Assembly (NCBI GenBank): GCA_043813955.1
Contig: JBDRKN010000010.1
Span: forward strand, 1 to 17,941
Length of the DNA: 17,941 nt
Direction of reading: 5' to 3'
DNA from: JBDRKN01 sp043813955
Lineage (GTDB): Bacteria; Patescibacteriota; Patescibacteriia; Patescibacteriales; Patescibacteriaceae
Shown here piece by piece: positions 7,323-14,300 of the stretch. Below the pieces are notes generated by a model. That model had not been told where the DNA came from. It was given only the letters and a program-made list of their open reading frames with translations, and searched no databases. The first letter of the stretch is position 1. Each line of letters begins with the position of its first letter. The position numbers and the translations under genes were made by a program.

Positions 7323-7350
7323 AGTATATACTATGGTTAAAAGATGTCAA
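7323..7350 (-). promoter_or_regulatory. relB promoter with palindromic operator
   Basis: Minus strand: TTGACA (7350-7345), 16-base spacer, TATACT (7328-7323), then 6 bases to the ATG at 7316. The self-complementary core GTATATAC overlaps the -10, a good site for the ribbon-helix-helix antitoxin. The same element, with TTGGCA as -35, occurs at 10484-10511 upstream of the other relB. Confidence 0.65.
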
Positions 7351-7352
7351 TA

Positions 7353-7367
7353 GCTGGCCAAGCCAGC
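7353..7367. repeat. Short perfect hairpin after the alkD-like fragment
   Basis: GCTGGC-CAA-GCCAGC, a 6-bp inverted repeat just past the stop of the alkD-like fragment. The equivalent at 10514-10528 reads GTTGGC-CAA-GCCAGC. It may once have ended alkD transcription on the minus strand; no clear U-run follows, so the role is uncertain. Confidence 0.4.
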
Positions 7368-7372
7368 ATTGA

Positions 7373-7698
7373 TTATAATTTTTTTAAATAATACTTTCTC
7401 TCTTTTTCTGAAAATTTTTCAATAGCATAACGCATCATAGCGCGCGGCATTTTTTTAAGATTCTGGTCTAAAAATTTTTTTAAAACTTTTATATCCCTCT
7501 TCCCTGCTTCCCTAAGCATCCATCCAGCAGCTTTATGAATTAAATCATGCTTGTCATCAAGCAATGTTTTGGCAATCTTTATAGTATCATTATAGTATCA
7601 TTAAGCTGATTATTTTTTATAAAAGCAAAAGTAGCTATTATGCTGATACGCCTTTGCCATAAATTATTAGATTTAGCCAGCTTGTATAAAATACTTTT
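7373..7698 (-). pseudogene. Truncated, frameshifted AlkD-like DNA glycosylase fragment
   Basis: C-terminal remnant of a DNA alkylation repair (AlkD, HEAT-like repeat) gene. The last 63 codons (7373-7564) are nearly identical to the end of the intact copy at 10534, including the HKAAGWMLREAGKRD segment that carries the DNA-contacting Trp. Upstream, an 11-base tandem duplication (ATAGTATCATT at 7581-7591 and 7592-7602) shifts the frame. Homology to the intact copy stops abruptly at 7698, after ATACTTTT, so about the N-terminal half is missing. No complete protein can be made. It is part of a duplicated block with the relB promoter. Confidence 0.9.
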
Positions 7699-7731
7699 CG
7701 CTATAATACTTTTCGCTATGTTTTTCGCTAT
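7691..7731. repeat. Three direct repeats of TTTTCGCTAT upstream of a strong promoter
   Basis: TTTTCGCTAT occurs at 7695-7704, 7710-7719 and 7722-7731. The first two are in longer identical 14-mers (ATACTTTTCGCTAT, 15-base period). The last touches the -35 TTGACA at 7731. Such iterons could bind a regulator of the plus-strand promoter, or could be scars at the alkD break point. Confidence 0.6.
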
Positions 7732-7758
7732 TGACACATAATACCTGTATGCTATAAT
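7731..7758 (+). promoter_or_regulatory. Strong sigma70-type promoter
   Basis: TTGACA (7731-7736), 16-base spacer, TATAAT (7753-7758), with TG one base before the -10 (TGC-TATAAT). Both hexamers match consensus perfectly, which no other promoter in the window does. It points away from every neighbouring gene and towards a terminator about 70 bases downstream. Confidence 0.8.
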
Positions 7759-7764
7759 ATAATT

Positions 7765-7852
7765 GTCTTACAGTTCTCTCCATATAGAACTGTATATAGA
7801 ACTGTTTGGGTATTACATCCTAGAGCCACCCTCCACGCGGAGGGTGGTTTTT
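7765..7852 (+). ncRNA. Candidate small RNA, about 88 nt
   Basis: Unit defined by a consensus promoter and an intrinsic terminator, with no convincing reading frame between them. The predicted RNA starts near 7765. ACAGTTC (7770-7776) can pair with either of two GAACTGT copies (7787-7793, 7799-7805), which come from a perfect 12-base tandem repeat ATATAGAACTGT. Pairing with the first copy leaves the loop TCTCCATATA, and its UCUCC is complementary to a Shine-Dalgarno-like GGAGA. A 9-bp terminator stem and U-run close the RNA at the very 3' end of the convergent NYN gene, so its last bases are antisense to that gene's stop. The two alternative stems could allow a switch. The target is unknown. 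Confidence 0.65.
7826..7852 (+). terminator. Rho-independent terminator of the candidate small RNA
   Basis: CCACCCTCC (7826-7834) pairs perfectly with GGAGGGTGG (7839-7847) around ACGC, followed by TTTTT. On the minus strand the hairpin is followed by CTCTAGG without a U-run, so it works for plus-strand RNA and not for the NYN gene that ends beside it. Confidence 0.92.
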
Positions 7853-8447
7853 ATTGTTTTCTTTTTATTAAATCTCTACCCCAAATACCATTTATATTTA
7901 ATACATCACAATATCCATCCTTGCATTTTCTTAGTTCTTCTGAAACATTATTTTTTGAAGAAAATATAAACACTTTCTTACCACTATTATTTAAATAACT
8001 TATTAGAGGCAGAAAATCAGAATCTCCAGTGAAAAAAATTGCTGTATTATATTTATCTAAATGATGCATAGCATCTACTGTTATCCATACATCCATATCA
8101 CCCTTTTCTTTAACGGATTCGCCTAAATCACTAACTATTTTTATTCTTTTCAACTCTTTTTTTCTAACAACAAAACCTAGTCCTTTTTCTAAAAAAGTAA
8201 AAAATTTATGCTTTCCATCTAAGCTATAATCTCTTGTCCCCTCAGCAGGATAAGCCACATAATAAAATACCTTAATGATAGATGGTTTAAATTTTTCCTT
8301 GATATAGCCAATTAATTTTTCATAATCAAACATTTTTCCTTTAGATTTCTGTGCGGCCCATAAGTTTGATGAATCAATAAAAACATATAAGACTCCTATT
8401 TCATTATCAGTAAATTCATTGTTTAAAATTTTTGTAAGTAAAGACAT
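7851..8447 (-). CDS. NYN-domain protein (LabA/DUF88-like putative RNase)
   Basis: 198-aa protein with a PIN-like NYN fold, a family of predicted metal-dependent RNases. The acidic active-site residues are at the expected places: Asp25 in YVFIDSSNLW (with Asn28), Asp117/Asp119 in KGDMDVWITVDAM, and Asp142/Asp144 in FFTGDSDFLPLI. The GDSDF strand and the following GKKVFIFS are LabA-like. Length is about right for a single-domain member and there is no signal peptide. It lies 42 bases after an alkD-like gene on the same strand and may be co-transcribed. No Shine-Dalgarno is visible. Its 3' end meets the convergent small-RNA terminator. The family is clear; the substrate (tRNA, mRNA or phage RNA) is unknown. 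Confidence 0.88.
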   Translation of the reverse strand: MSLLTKILNNEFTDNEIGVLYVFIDSSNLWAAQKSKGKMFDYEKLIGYIKEKFKPSIIKVFYYVAYPAEGTRDYSLDGKHKFFTFLEKGLGFVVRKKELKRIKIVSDLGESVKEKGDMDVWITVDAMHHLDKYNTAIFFTGDSDFLPLISYLNNSGKKVFIFSSKNNVSEELRKCKDGYCDVLNINGIWGRDLIKRKQ

Positions 8448-8489
8448 AAATTAAGTAAAAAAAGTAATAAATAAAAAAATTTCTTCATC

Positions 8490-9182
8490 CTATTTTTTTA
8501 AATAAAATTGCCGTCTTTTTTCAGGTAAACGTTCAATAGCATAACGGAGCATGGTCCGTGGCATTTGCTTAATGTTCTGATCTAAAAATTTTTTTAAAAC
8601 TTTTATATCTCTCTTCCCTGCTTCTCTTAACATCCATCCGACTGCTTTATGAATTAAATCATGCTTATCTTTTAATAATATTTTACTAATTCTTAAACAA
8701 TCAATAAAATCTCCTTGCTTTATAAAAGCAAAAGTTGCTAAAATAGCAATCCGTTTAGTCCACAAATTATTAGATTTTGCCAGCTTATACAAAACACTTC
8801 TATCCTTATCAAGCAAATAATCGCCAATAATATTAGGCGCAGTTAAATCAACCAAATCCCAATTATTAAACGCATGGCTGTTTTTTAAATAAAAATCAAC
8901 AATCTCTTTTTTATTATCAGCTTTGGGATATTTGTATGTTAAAATCAAAGCGCCTGTTAAGCGATGCTCATGCCAAGGGCTGGACAATAGCTTTTTAATT
9001 TCAAACAAGCTTAAATCTTTGTATTTTTTAGCTATACTTCTTTGATCTGGCACTATAATCCCAAGAAATTTATCATTCTCGCCATACTCGCCTTTTCCAG
9101 TCTTAAAAAACCTGGCTAAGATTTTGGCTTTGCCAGGATTTTTAAGTTTATCTAATTCTTGTTTGAGTCTGGTTAAATTCAT
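8490..9182 (-). CDS. AlkD-like DNA alkylation repair glycosylase (copy 2)
   Basis: 230-aa HEAT-like repeat protein of the AlkD family. These remove positively charged alkylated bases such as 3- and 7-alkylpurines from DNA without base flipping. Key residues match B. cereus AlkD in order and spacing: Trp108 and Asp112 in NNWDLVDLTAPN, Arg144 in LWTKRIAILATF and Trp183 in VGWMLREAGKRD. Full length for the family. It is clearly paralogous to the 10534 gene but diverged from it (for example RLPEKRRQFY against KFPEKERKYY at the end). It lies between the DUF3800 gene upstream and the NYN gene downstream. No Shine-Dalgarno; a TATAAT at 9210-9205 on the minus strand could serve as its -10. Confidence 0.9.
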   Translation of the reverse strand: MNLTRLKQELDKLKNPGKAKILARFFKTGKGEYGENDKFLGIIVPDQRSIAKKYKDLSLFEIKKLLSSPWHEHRLTGALILTYKYPKADNKKEIVDFYLKNSHAFNNWDLVDLTAPNIIGDYLLDKDRSVLYKLAKSNNLWTKRIAILATFAFIKQGDFIDCLRISKILLKDKHDLIHKAVGWMLREAGKRDIKVLKKFLDQNIKQMPRTMLRYAIERLPEKRRQFYLKK

Positions 9183-9216
9183 TAAAATAATTTAATATTA
9201 GCTAATTATAACGATA

Positions 9217-9245
9217 TTGACATAAATATTTTTTTTTGCTATCAT
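9217..9245 (+). promoter_or_regulatory. Plus-strand promoter upstream of a second short unit
   Basis: TTGACA (9217-9222), 17-base spacer, TGC-TATCAT (-10 at 9240-9245, TG at 9237-9238). It closely resembles the promoter at 7731-7758, including the preceding TAT and the TGCTAT core. It points away from alkD copy 2 and into the gap before DUF3800. Confidence 0.6.
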
Positions 9246-9251
9246 TATGTT

Positions 9252-9320
9252 ATTGATACTATTACTCATAGTATTATATAAAAACAGGCGTCGCCCGTTG
9301 TGGGCCATGGCTTGTTTTTT
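9252..9320 (+). ncRNA. Second candidate small RNA, about 69 nt
   Basis: From the promoter at 9217, RNA would start near 9252. It would fold into a 7-bp hairpin ATACTAT-TACTC-ATAGTAT (9256-9274), then a terminator-like hairpin with a T6 run. No gene lies on + here. The caution is that the second hairpin also has a U-run on the minus strand and so may simply terminate DUF3800. Confidence 0.4.
9285..9320. terminator. Bidirectional terminator-like hairpin after DUF3800
   Basis: CAGGC (9285-9289) pairs with GCTTG (9310-9314) with one G-U pair. The inner stem is GCCC/GGGC (9293-9296, 9302-9305). TTTTTT follows on + and TTTTTATA on -. It abuts the DUF3800 stop at 9319. Confidence 0.7.
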
Positions 9321-10098
9321 ATTTATTATTCTTTCCTATAATAGATTTTCTATGATCAAAAATACTAGCTCTAATCTTATCTCCCTCAAAAACATAGTTC
9401 GATATTTCCTGATTTAATTCATTTTTAAAAAATGAATTATTAATTTTTAATTTTTGATAAACAAAATTAAGAAATTTTCTTTTGTAAGTATTTTTTATAA
9501 TAATATTATTCTGTATCTTAAGGCTACAAAGTATTGTTCCTAAAATTAAATCGGTAAGTTGTAATAAATCAGATGACCTTGAATCAATTTGACAAACGCC
9601 GGCTATTACAAATTTTTGATAATGATCGTTTACAAACTTTTTTATAGTTATTTCCAAATCAGTTCCTTCAGGAGAAAAATAGTCATCACATAACAATATT
9701 AATACTTCTTTTGGATATTTTCCTATTATTAACTTTAATAAAACAACTGTAAAACTTCTGTATACTTTATATAAATCATTATTATAATGACTCTCAAAAT
9801 CTAACTCTTCTTTATTTAAAATTAAACAATTAAAAATAGCTTTCTCTGACAAAAAAATATTAAAAAACTCTCGTGCCACATCAAATCTTATCTTTCTATC
9901 TAAATTCGACCATTTTAACTCTTCCCGATAATTATATCTATCTCTTATTTTCCTAATTTTGTTATATATTCTTTCTGGATTACTAGATTTAATTATGCCT
10001 AAAGCAAAAAATTTGTCTCTAGGACTATTAATTAATCCCGTTTCGTCCAAAAAACAAAATAAGCTTTTTATATCTTTGAAATTCTTTTGATTTAACAT
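9319..10098 (-). CDS. DUF3800-family protein (predicted RNase H-like nuclease)
   Basis: 259-aa protein with DUF3800 hallmarks. These are an early acidic motif CFLDETG (Asp18, Glu19), a following FALGII strand, a central LLCDDYFSPEG segment near residue 136, and the late CQIDSRSSDLLQLTDLILG signature (about 168-186). The family is predicted to have an RNase H-like fold and is often found in mobile and defence regions; its activity is not settled. The gene starts immediately after the stop of a 25-codon relE-like stub (TAA then ATG, no gap), itself overlapping relB. It therefore occupies the slot where a toxin would sit and is probably translated by coupling. Very AT-rich, like its neighbours. 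Confidence 0.83.
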   Translation of the reverse strand: MLNQKNFKDIKSLFCFLDETGLINSPRDKFFALGIIKSSNPERIYNKIRKIRDRYNYREELKWSNLDRKIRFDVAREFFNIFLSEKAIFNCLILNKEELDFESHYNNDLYKVYRSFTVVLLKLIIGKYPKEVLILLCDDYFSPEGTDLEITIKKFVNDHYQKFVIAGVCQIDSRSSDLLQLTDLILGTILCSLKIQNNIIIKNTYKRKFLNFVYQKLKINNSFFKNELNQEISNYVFEGDKIRASIFDHRKSIIGKNNK

Positions 10099-10176
10099 TT
10101 ATTTAACCCAATACTTTTTTATTTTAAATAAATAATCTCTTTGCTTGGCAAAAGTTTTTGAAAATTTAATTATCAT
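10099..10176 (-). pseudogene. relE-like toxin stub, 25 codons
   Basis: ATG at 10176 overlaps the relB stop by 11 bases in another frame, as a toxin gene would. It reads M-I-I-K-F-S-K-T-F-A-K-Q-R-D-Y-L-F-K-I-K-K-Y-W-V-K then TAA. The opening I-K-F-S-K-T-F-A-K-Q matches the first strand and helix of RelE/YafQ toxins; the rest of the roughly 90-aa domain and its catalytic residues are absent. The DUF3800 ATG follows without a gap. It is probably a deletion remnant, perhaps kept for translational coupling. Confidence 0.6.
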
Positions 10177-10453
10177 AAGATTTATTAGAAGAATTTAACC
10201 AAGAAATTGCTTCTTTGGCATTATTAAAAGAGGGGGAAACAATACCTTCTTTTTCAATTTCTTTTAATTTTTCTAACAAATTTAGATTATTTTCATCTTC
10301 CTCCTTTAAATTTAGATTTAGCTCTCTTTTATAAATAAAATTGCGGAGCAAAACATTTAAAACATCACTTAAACTTAAACCAAATTCTTTTGCTAAATCT
10401 TGAGCTCGTTTTTTAATTTTTATATCAGTTTTAAAATTTATTACAGTAGTCAT
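10166..10453 (-). CDS. RelB/DinJ-family antitoxin without an intact toxin
   Basis: 95-aa protein with an N-terminal ribbon-helix-helix domain (TTVINFKTDIKIKKRAQDLAKEFGLSLSDVLNVLLRNF) clearly related to the antitoxin at 7041 but diverged. The C-terminus is acidic and polar (NLKEEDENNLNLLEKLKEIEKEG, then KEAISWL). The overlapping downstream reading frame is only a 25-codon relE stub. The antitoxin is therefore either an orphan, neutralises another toxin in the cell, or works as a DNA-binding regulator of the DUF3800 gene. Its promoter region is near-identical to that of the other relB, so cross-regulation is likely if either binds the shared operator. Confidence 0.83.
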   Translation of the reverse strand: MTTVINFKTDIKIKKRAQDLAKEFGLSLSDVLNVLLRNFIYKRELNLNLKEEDENNLNLLEKLKEIEKEGIVSPSFNNAKEAISWLNSSNKSYDN

Positions 10454-10472
10454 ATATTTATTGTATATCTAT

Positions 10473-10511
10473 ATTATACTTATAGTATATACTATGGTTA
10501 AAAGATGCCAA
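10473..10511 (-). promoter_or_regulatory. Promoter/operator of the second relB
   Basis: Minus strand: TTGGCA (10511-10506), 16 bases, TATACT (10489-10484), with the same GTATATAC palindrome as at 7323. An added TATAAT at 10478-10473 lies about 20 bases before the ATG and could give a start with a short leader. Confidence 0.5.
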
Positions 10512-10848
10512 TAGTTGGCCAAGCCAGCGTTGATTATAATTTTTTTAAATAATACTTTCTCTCTTTTTCTGGAAATTTTTCAATAGAATAACGCAACATA
10601 GTGCGAGGCATTTGTTTAACATTCTGGTCTAAGAATTTTTTTAAAACTTTTATATCCCTCTTCCCTGCTTCCCTAAGCATCCATCCAGCAGCTTTGTGTA
10701 TTAAATCATGCTTGTCATTAAGCAATATCTTAGCCAGCTTTATAGTATCATTAAGCTGATTGTTATTTATAAAAGCAAAAGTAGCTATTATGCTGATACG
10801 CCTTTGCCATAAATTATTAGATTTAGCCAGCTTGTATAAAATACTTTT
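10484..10848. repeat. Duplicated block, copy B (matches 7323-7698)
   Basis: Intact partner of the block at 7323-7698. It runs from the AGTATATACT element before relB into the 3' half of the full-length alkD-like gene. This copy has a single ATAGTATCATT. Confidence 0.9.
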
Positions 10849-11235
10849 ATCCTTATTTAATAAATAATCTCCAACAATATTAGGCGAGGTTAAATCAACC
10901 AAGTCCCAGTTATTAAAAGCATGAGTGTTTTTTAAATAAAAATCAAAAAATTGTTTTTTCTGCTTATCATCTCCAGATTTATACTTGGCTACTAGAATTA
11001 AAGACCCAGTTAAACGGTGTTCATGATAAAGGCTGGCTAATAATTTCTTAACATCAGCTAAAGATAAATTCTGGTATTGCTTGGCAATATTTCTTTGTTC
11101 AGGTACGGTTAAACCTAGAAATTTATCTCCTTCGCCATACTGGCCTTTGCCAGTCTTAAAAAACCTGGCATAAAGCTTGGCTTTTTTAGGATTGCCTTGT
11201 TTGGCTATGGCTTGTTTTAATTTAGTTAATGACAT
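10534..11235 (-). CDS. AlkD-like DNA alkylation repair glycosylase (copy 1)
   Basis: 233-aa AlkD-family HEAT-like repeat protein, first gene of the minus-strand island. Functional residues are Trp110 and Asp114 in NNWDLVDLTSPN, Arg146 in LWQRRISIIATF and Trp185 in AGWMLREAGKRD. Length and landmark spacing match the family, so it should be a working base-excision glycosylase for alkylated purines. A TATAAT ends 6 bases before the ATG, so the message may be leaderless. Its 3' half is duplicated at 7373-7698, and a diverged full paralogue lies at 8490. The stop is 80 bases before relB, across a promoter. Confidence 0.9.
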   Translation of the reverse strand: MSLTKLKQAIAKQGNPKKAKLYARFFKTGKGQYGEGDKFLGLTVPEQRNIAKQYQNLSLADVKKLLASLYHEHRLTGSLILVAKYKSGDDKQKKQFFDFYLKNTHAFNNWDLVDLTSPNIVGDYLLNKDKSILYKLAKSNNLWQRRISIIATFAFINNNQLNDTIKLAKILLNDKHDLIHKAAGWMLREAGKRDIKVLKKFLDQNVKQMPRTMLRYSIEKFPEKERKYYLKKL

Positions 11236-11241
11236 GGACTT

Positions 11242-11270
11242 ATTATATATAAAAAGACCCCGCTATGCAA
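11242..11270 (-). promoter_or_regulatory. Promoter of alkD-like copy 1, probably leaderless
   Basis: Minus strand: TTGCAT (11270-11265), 17 bases, TATAAT (11247-11242), then 6 bases to ATG. It is embedded in the terminator of the gene upstream. The -35 is weak. Confidence 0.45.
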
Positions 11271-11282
11271 ACAAGGTCTTTT
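11252..11282 (-). terminator. Terminator of the 2132-aa protein gene
   Basis: AAAAGACC (11252-11259) and GGTCTTTT (11275-11282) form an 8-bp stem with a 15-base loop. On the minus strand the stem is followed by TATATATAAT. It lies 30 bases after the large gene's stop. Confidence 0.75.
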
Positions 11283-11311
11283 GATAATAATCAGATATTA
11301 TTAATAATATA

Positions 11312-14300
11312 TTACTCAACATAATCACCTATCGGTATTGAATTTAATTCATCAGCAAAGCCCCAACTTAATAAACGCATAACATTGTAGGCAACATAAG
11401 GATTAATATAATAAGCAGCTCCTTGATAGATTTGCCAAGCCTGGCCTTTGGCTCCAGGTCCATCTACATATAAATAAGGGCCAACCAAACTATTAGCTAG
11501 ATTTTGGTCAGTTATATGAGGACCTGGTCCATTAGGATCATAGCCAAATTCTACTTCTTCTCTGTCACTATAGCTGTCGTTATCTGTGTCAGGATTATTT
11601 TGATCAGTTAGAATAGCATCTTCATAGGCATCTGACAAGCCATCGCCATCACTATCTGGTTGATTTAATGATAAATCTGGGTCTAAACTACGAGGAACAA
11701 GTGATAAAGTATCCCAATTAATACCTGTGCTAAAAGCTCGTAAAACATCATAAACAGCTTGATCGTTAGCCAGATAGAAGCGATGCAATGTGTTTGGATC
11801 TACAAACCAGACTTCCCCATTATGGTTAGTATCAAGTAATAGCATGCCTTTAAAGTCTTCTGCTAATTGCATGTCAGGTTCAGTGGCTATTGATTTGGCA
11901 AAATCAATAGTTTCTCTTTCTTGATTAGTGATAGGACGATTAAGATCTAAGGTGATGCTACCGTCTTCATTATATATTTTATAAATTGGCGGGCTAGAAT
12001 AACCCGTGCCGGTTGGACTATCACTATAGTGATTATTAAACTCATCGTCACCATCATCGCCATCATCATCGTCATCGTCTAGAATGCCACCGCCTGGTAC
12101 ACATGCAAAACAATCATTATCTATACTTCTCAGAGCAGGGTGTTCACTAGTCTTTTTCCAAATACCATCAAAATTCCACTGATCTAATGGAGTATTCTCT
12201 GTATTGTTGTAGAAATGATTTTCAGTTTGTTCAGAGCAGTTAATGGTGCCTCCATCAATAACACCTACGCAAATACTTTGTTCAGTACTATCACTGGCCC
12301 AATGACTATTATATATTTTACCGTTTATACTAAACCCAACTAAACCGCCAACATATCTACCACTACTAGCGACTAAACCAGCCGCGTAACTATTATTAAT
12401 AATACCCTCCCCCGTAGAACCATCATTTATACCAACTAAACCACCGGCAAAATTATTAGCAGAAACCTTGCTATCAGAATAACTAAACTTTATAATTCCT
12501 ACATTCTTTCCTACTAGTCCTCCAACCTCCTCGTTGCCAGAAACTTTTCCAGTAGTATAATTATTGTTTAAAGCATTCATAGAATTATAACCCACTAAAC
12601 CACCAATCGATTCACTCGCACCAAACACCTGGGCATTAACATAATTATTTTCTATAGTGCTTGGATATTCACTATAACCTACAATACCACCTACCGAATT
12701 TATGCCGGAAACATAACCAGTAAGCTGGCAGTATTTAATTGTACTCCCGTCCCTACTAAAACCAACAAGACCACCAACCTTATTATTACCAATAATATAA
12801 ACATTTTTTAGATGCACATTCTCTATTAGGGCCCCACTAGTCGCAATAAATAAACCAACGTATTCTTCTTCTGGCAAATTAATATACAGATTATTTATTT
12901 TATAACAATTTCCATAAAGTTTACCGCTAAAATGATCTATAGAAATGAAATTATTATTAAAATAACTTATAATACCAATTGGATCAAAACCTTTACCATT
13001 ATTCCAGTTGACGGTTTCGCTACAATCAATATCGTTAGCTAAATAATAAGTAGCGGTTAAGTCGCTTTCTATGTTCTGCAAATCTGTACAGTTTCTGATA
13101 GGAATGCCTTCTTGCTGAACTTCGTGTTTCCGGATATGACCGTCTATACAATGATAATCACAATCTTCATCCTTATTATCAGGGTCTTGATGATTAGCTT
13201 GCTTGTATCCTTTACCATGCCAATAACCATCTTTCCACCATTCTGTATTATCTGGTAATTCACCCTTACACATTTCTAATTGTAAACACCTTTCACAGCC
13301 TAAGCCTGAGATATCCTTCATTCTTAAAACTGGATTTTCATTAGTTAACCGCCAAATAGTGTCAAAATTCCATAAATTCACAGGTGATACATTACGAGTA
13401 TTATAGAAATAATTTTTATTTACTTCTAAGCATTCAGATATTCCACCATAATCTTGACCTACGCAGACATGAGGATCTATTAAATTTTTGCCCCAATAAC
13501 TATTAAGCATTCTGCCATGAGGATCATCATACCAATAATCATAAGCATTGACACCAATTAAACCACCAATTGTTTCCCCTTCACCAATCAACTCACCCAT
13601 TGCATAACTATCATTAATCTCACCAACATTGCCTCCAACTAAACCGCCGGTATTTCGATCACCAGTAACACTGCCTTCGGCATAACAATTTTTAATAAAC
13701 CCGTAATCATTTTTACCAACTAAACCGCCAATAAAAAATTCTCCAGAAACATCGCCTGCAGCATAACTATCTTTAGTATGTGCTACCTGCCAGCCAATCA
13801 GACCACCAACAGAACTTATTCCAGAAACATCGCCCGTAGCATAACAACGCTCTATAGTTGGATTATAATTTCTGTCATTATTATGAGCTTTACCGATTAA
13901 ACCACCAACATATCTAATACCATGGACCAAGCCTGTAGCATAACTATCTCTAACTAGGGTTTTAGTGCTATTAAAGCCAATTAAACCACCAACACTATCA
14001 TGACCAATTATTGTACCAGTAGCATAACTATTTTCTACATAAAATTCACTAGTGTTAAAGCCAATTAAACCACCGACACTATTTTCGCCTTCAATATCAG
14101 CTTCACTATAACTATTATTTACTGACCCCCAATTTTCTCCAATAACTCCTCCGACCCTACTATCATCATTAACACTTTCAACTAAATCCCTAGCTCTAAT
14201 AAAACCTGAACTAGAAATATTATCTATGATAGATCCGTTGATAGATCTGTTATTTGTACCTATGACACCACCTATCTTAGATGATCCAATTACATCACCT

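Larger units (their letters stand above)
7323..7698. repeat. Duplicated block, copy A (matches 10484-10848)
   Basis: Bases 7323-7698 align with 10484-10848 with scattered substitutions and one 11-base insertion. The block covers the relB promoter/operator and the 3' half of an alkD-like gene. It stops at 7323, before the relB coding regions, which are strongly diverged. Confidence 0.9.

Noticed and set aside
7763..7969. Plus-strand open frame of 68 codons over the small-RNA region
   Set aside because: It runs through the small-RNA terminator and then antisense to the NYN gene. It has a TTG start, no ribosome site and no recognisable protein.
9198..9269. 23-codon minus-strand frame upstream of alkD copy 2
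   Set aside because: Too short, low complexity and no ribosome site. It is best explained as AT-rich leader DNA.
9261..9275. 15-mer ATTACTCATAGTATT identical to 17702-17716 at the GLUG gene start
   Set aside because: Flanks are unrelated, and one match of this length is plausible by chance in AT-rich DNA of this size.
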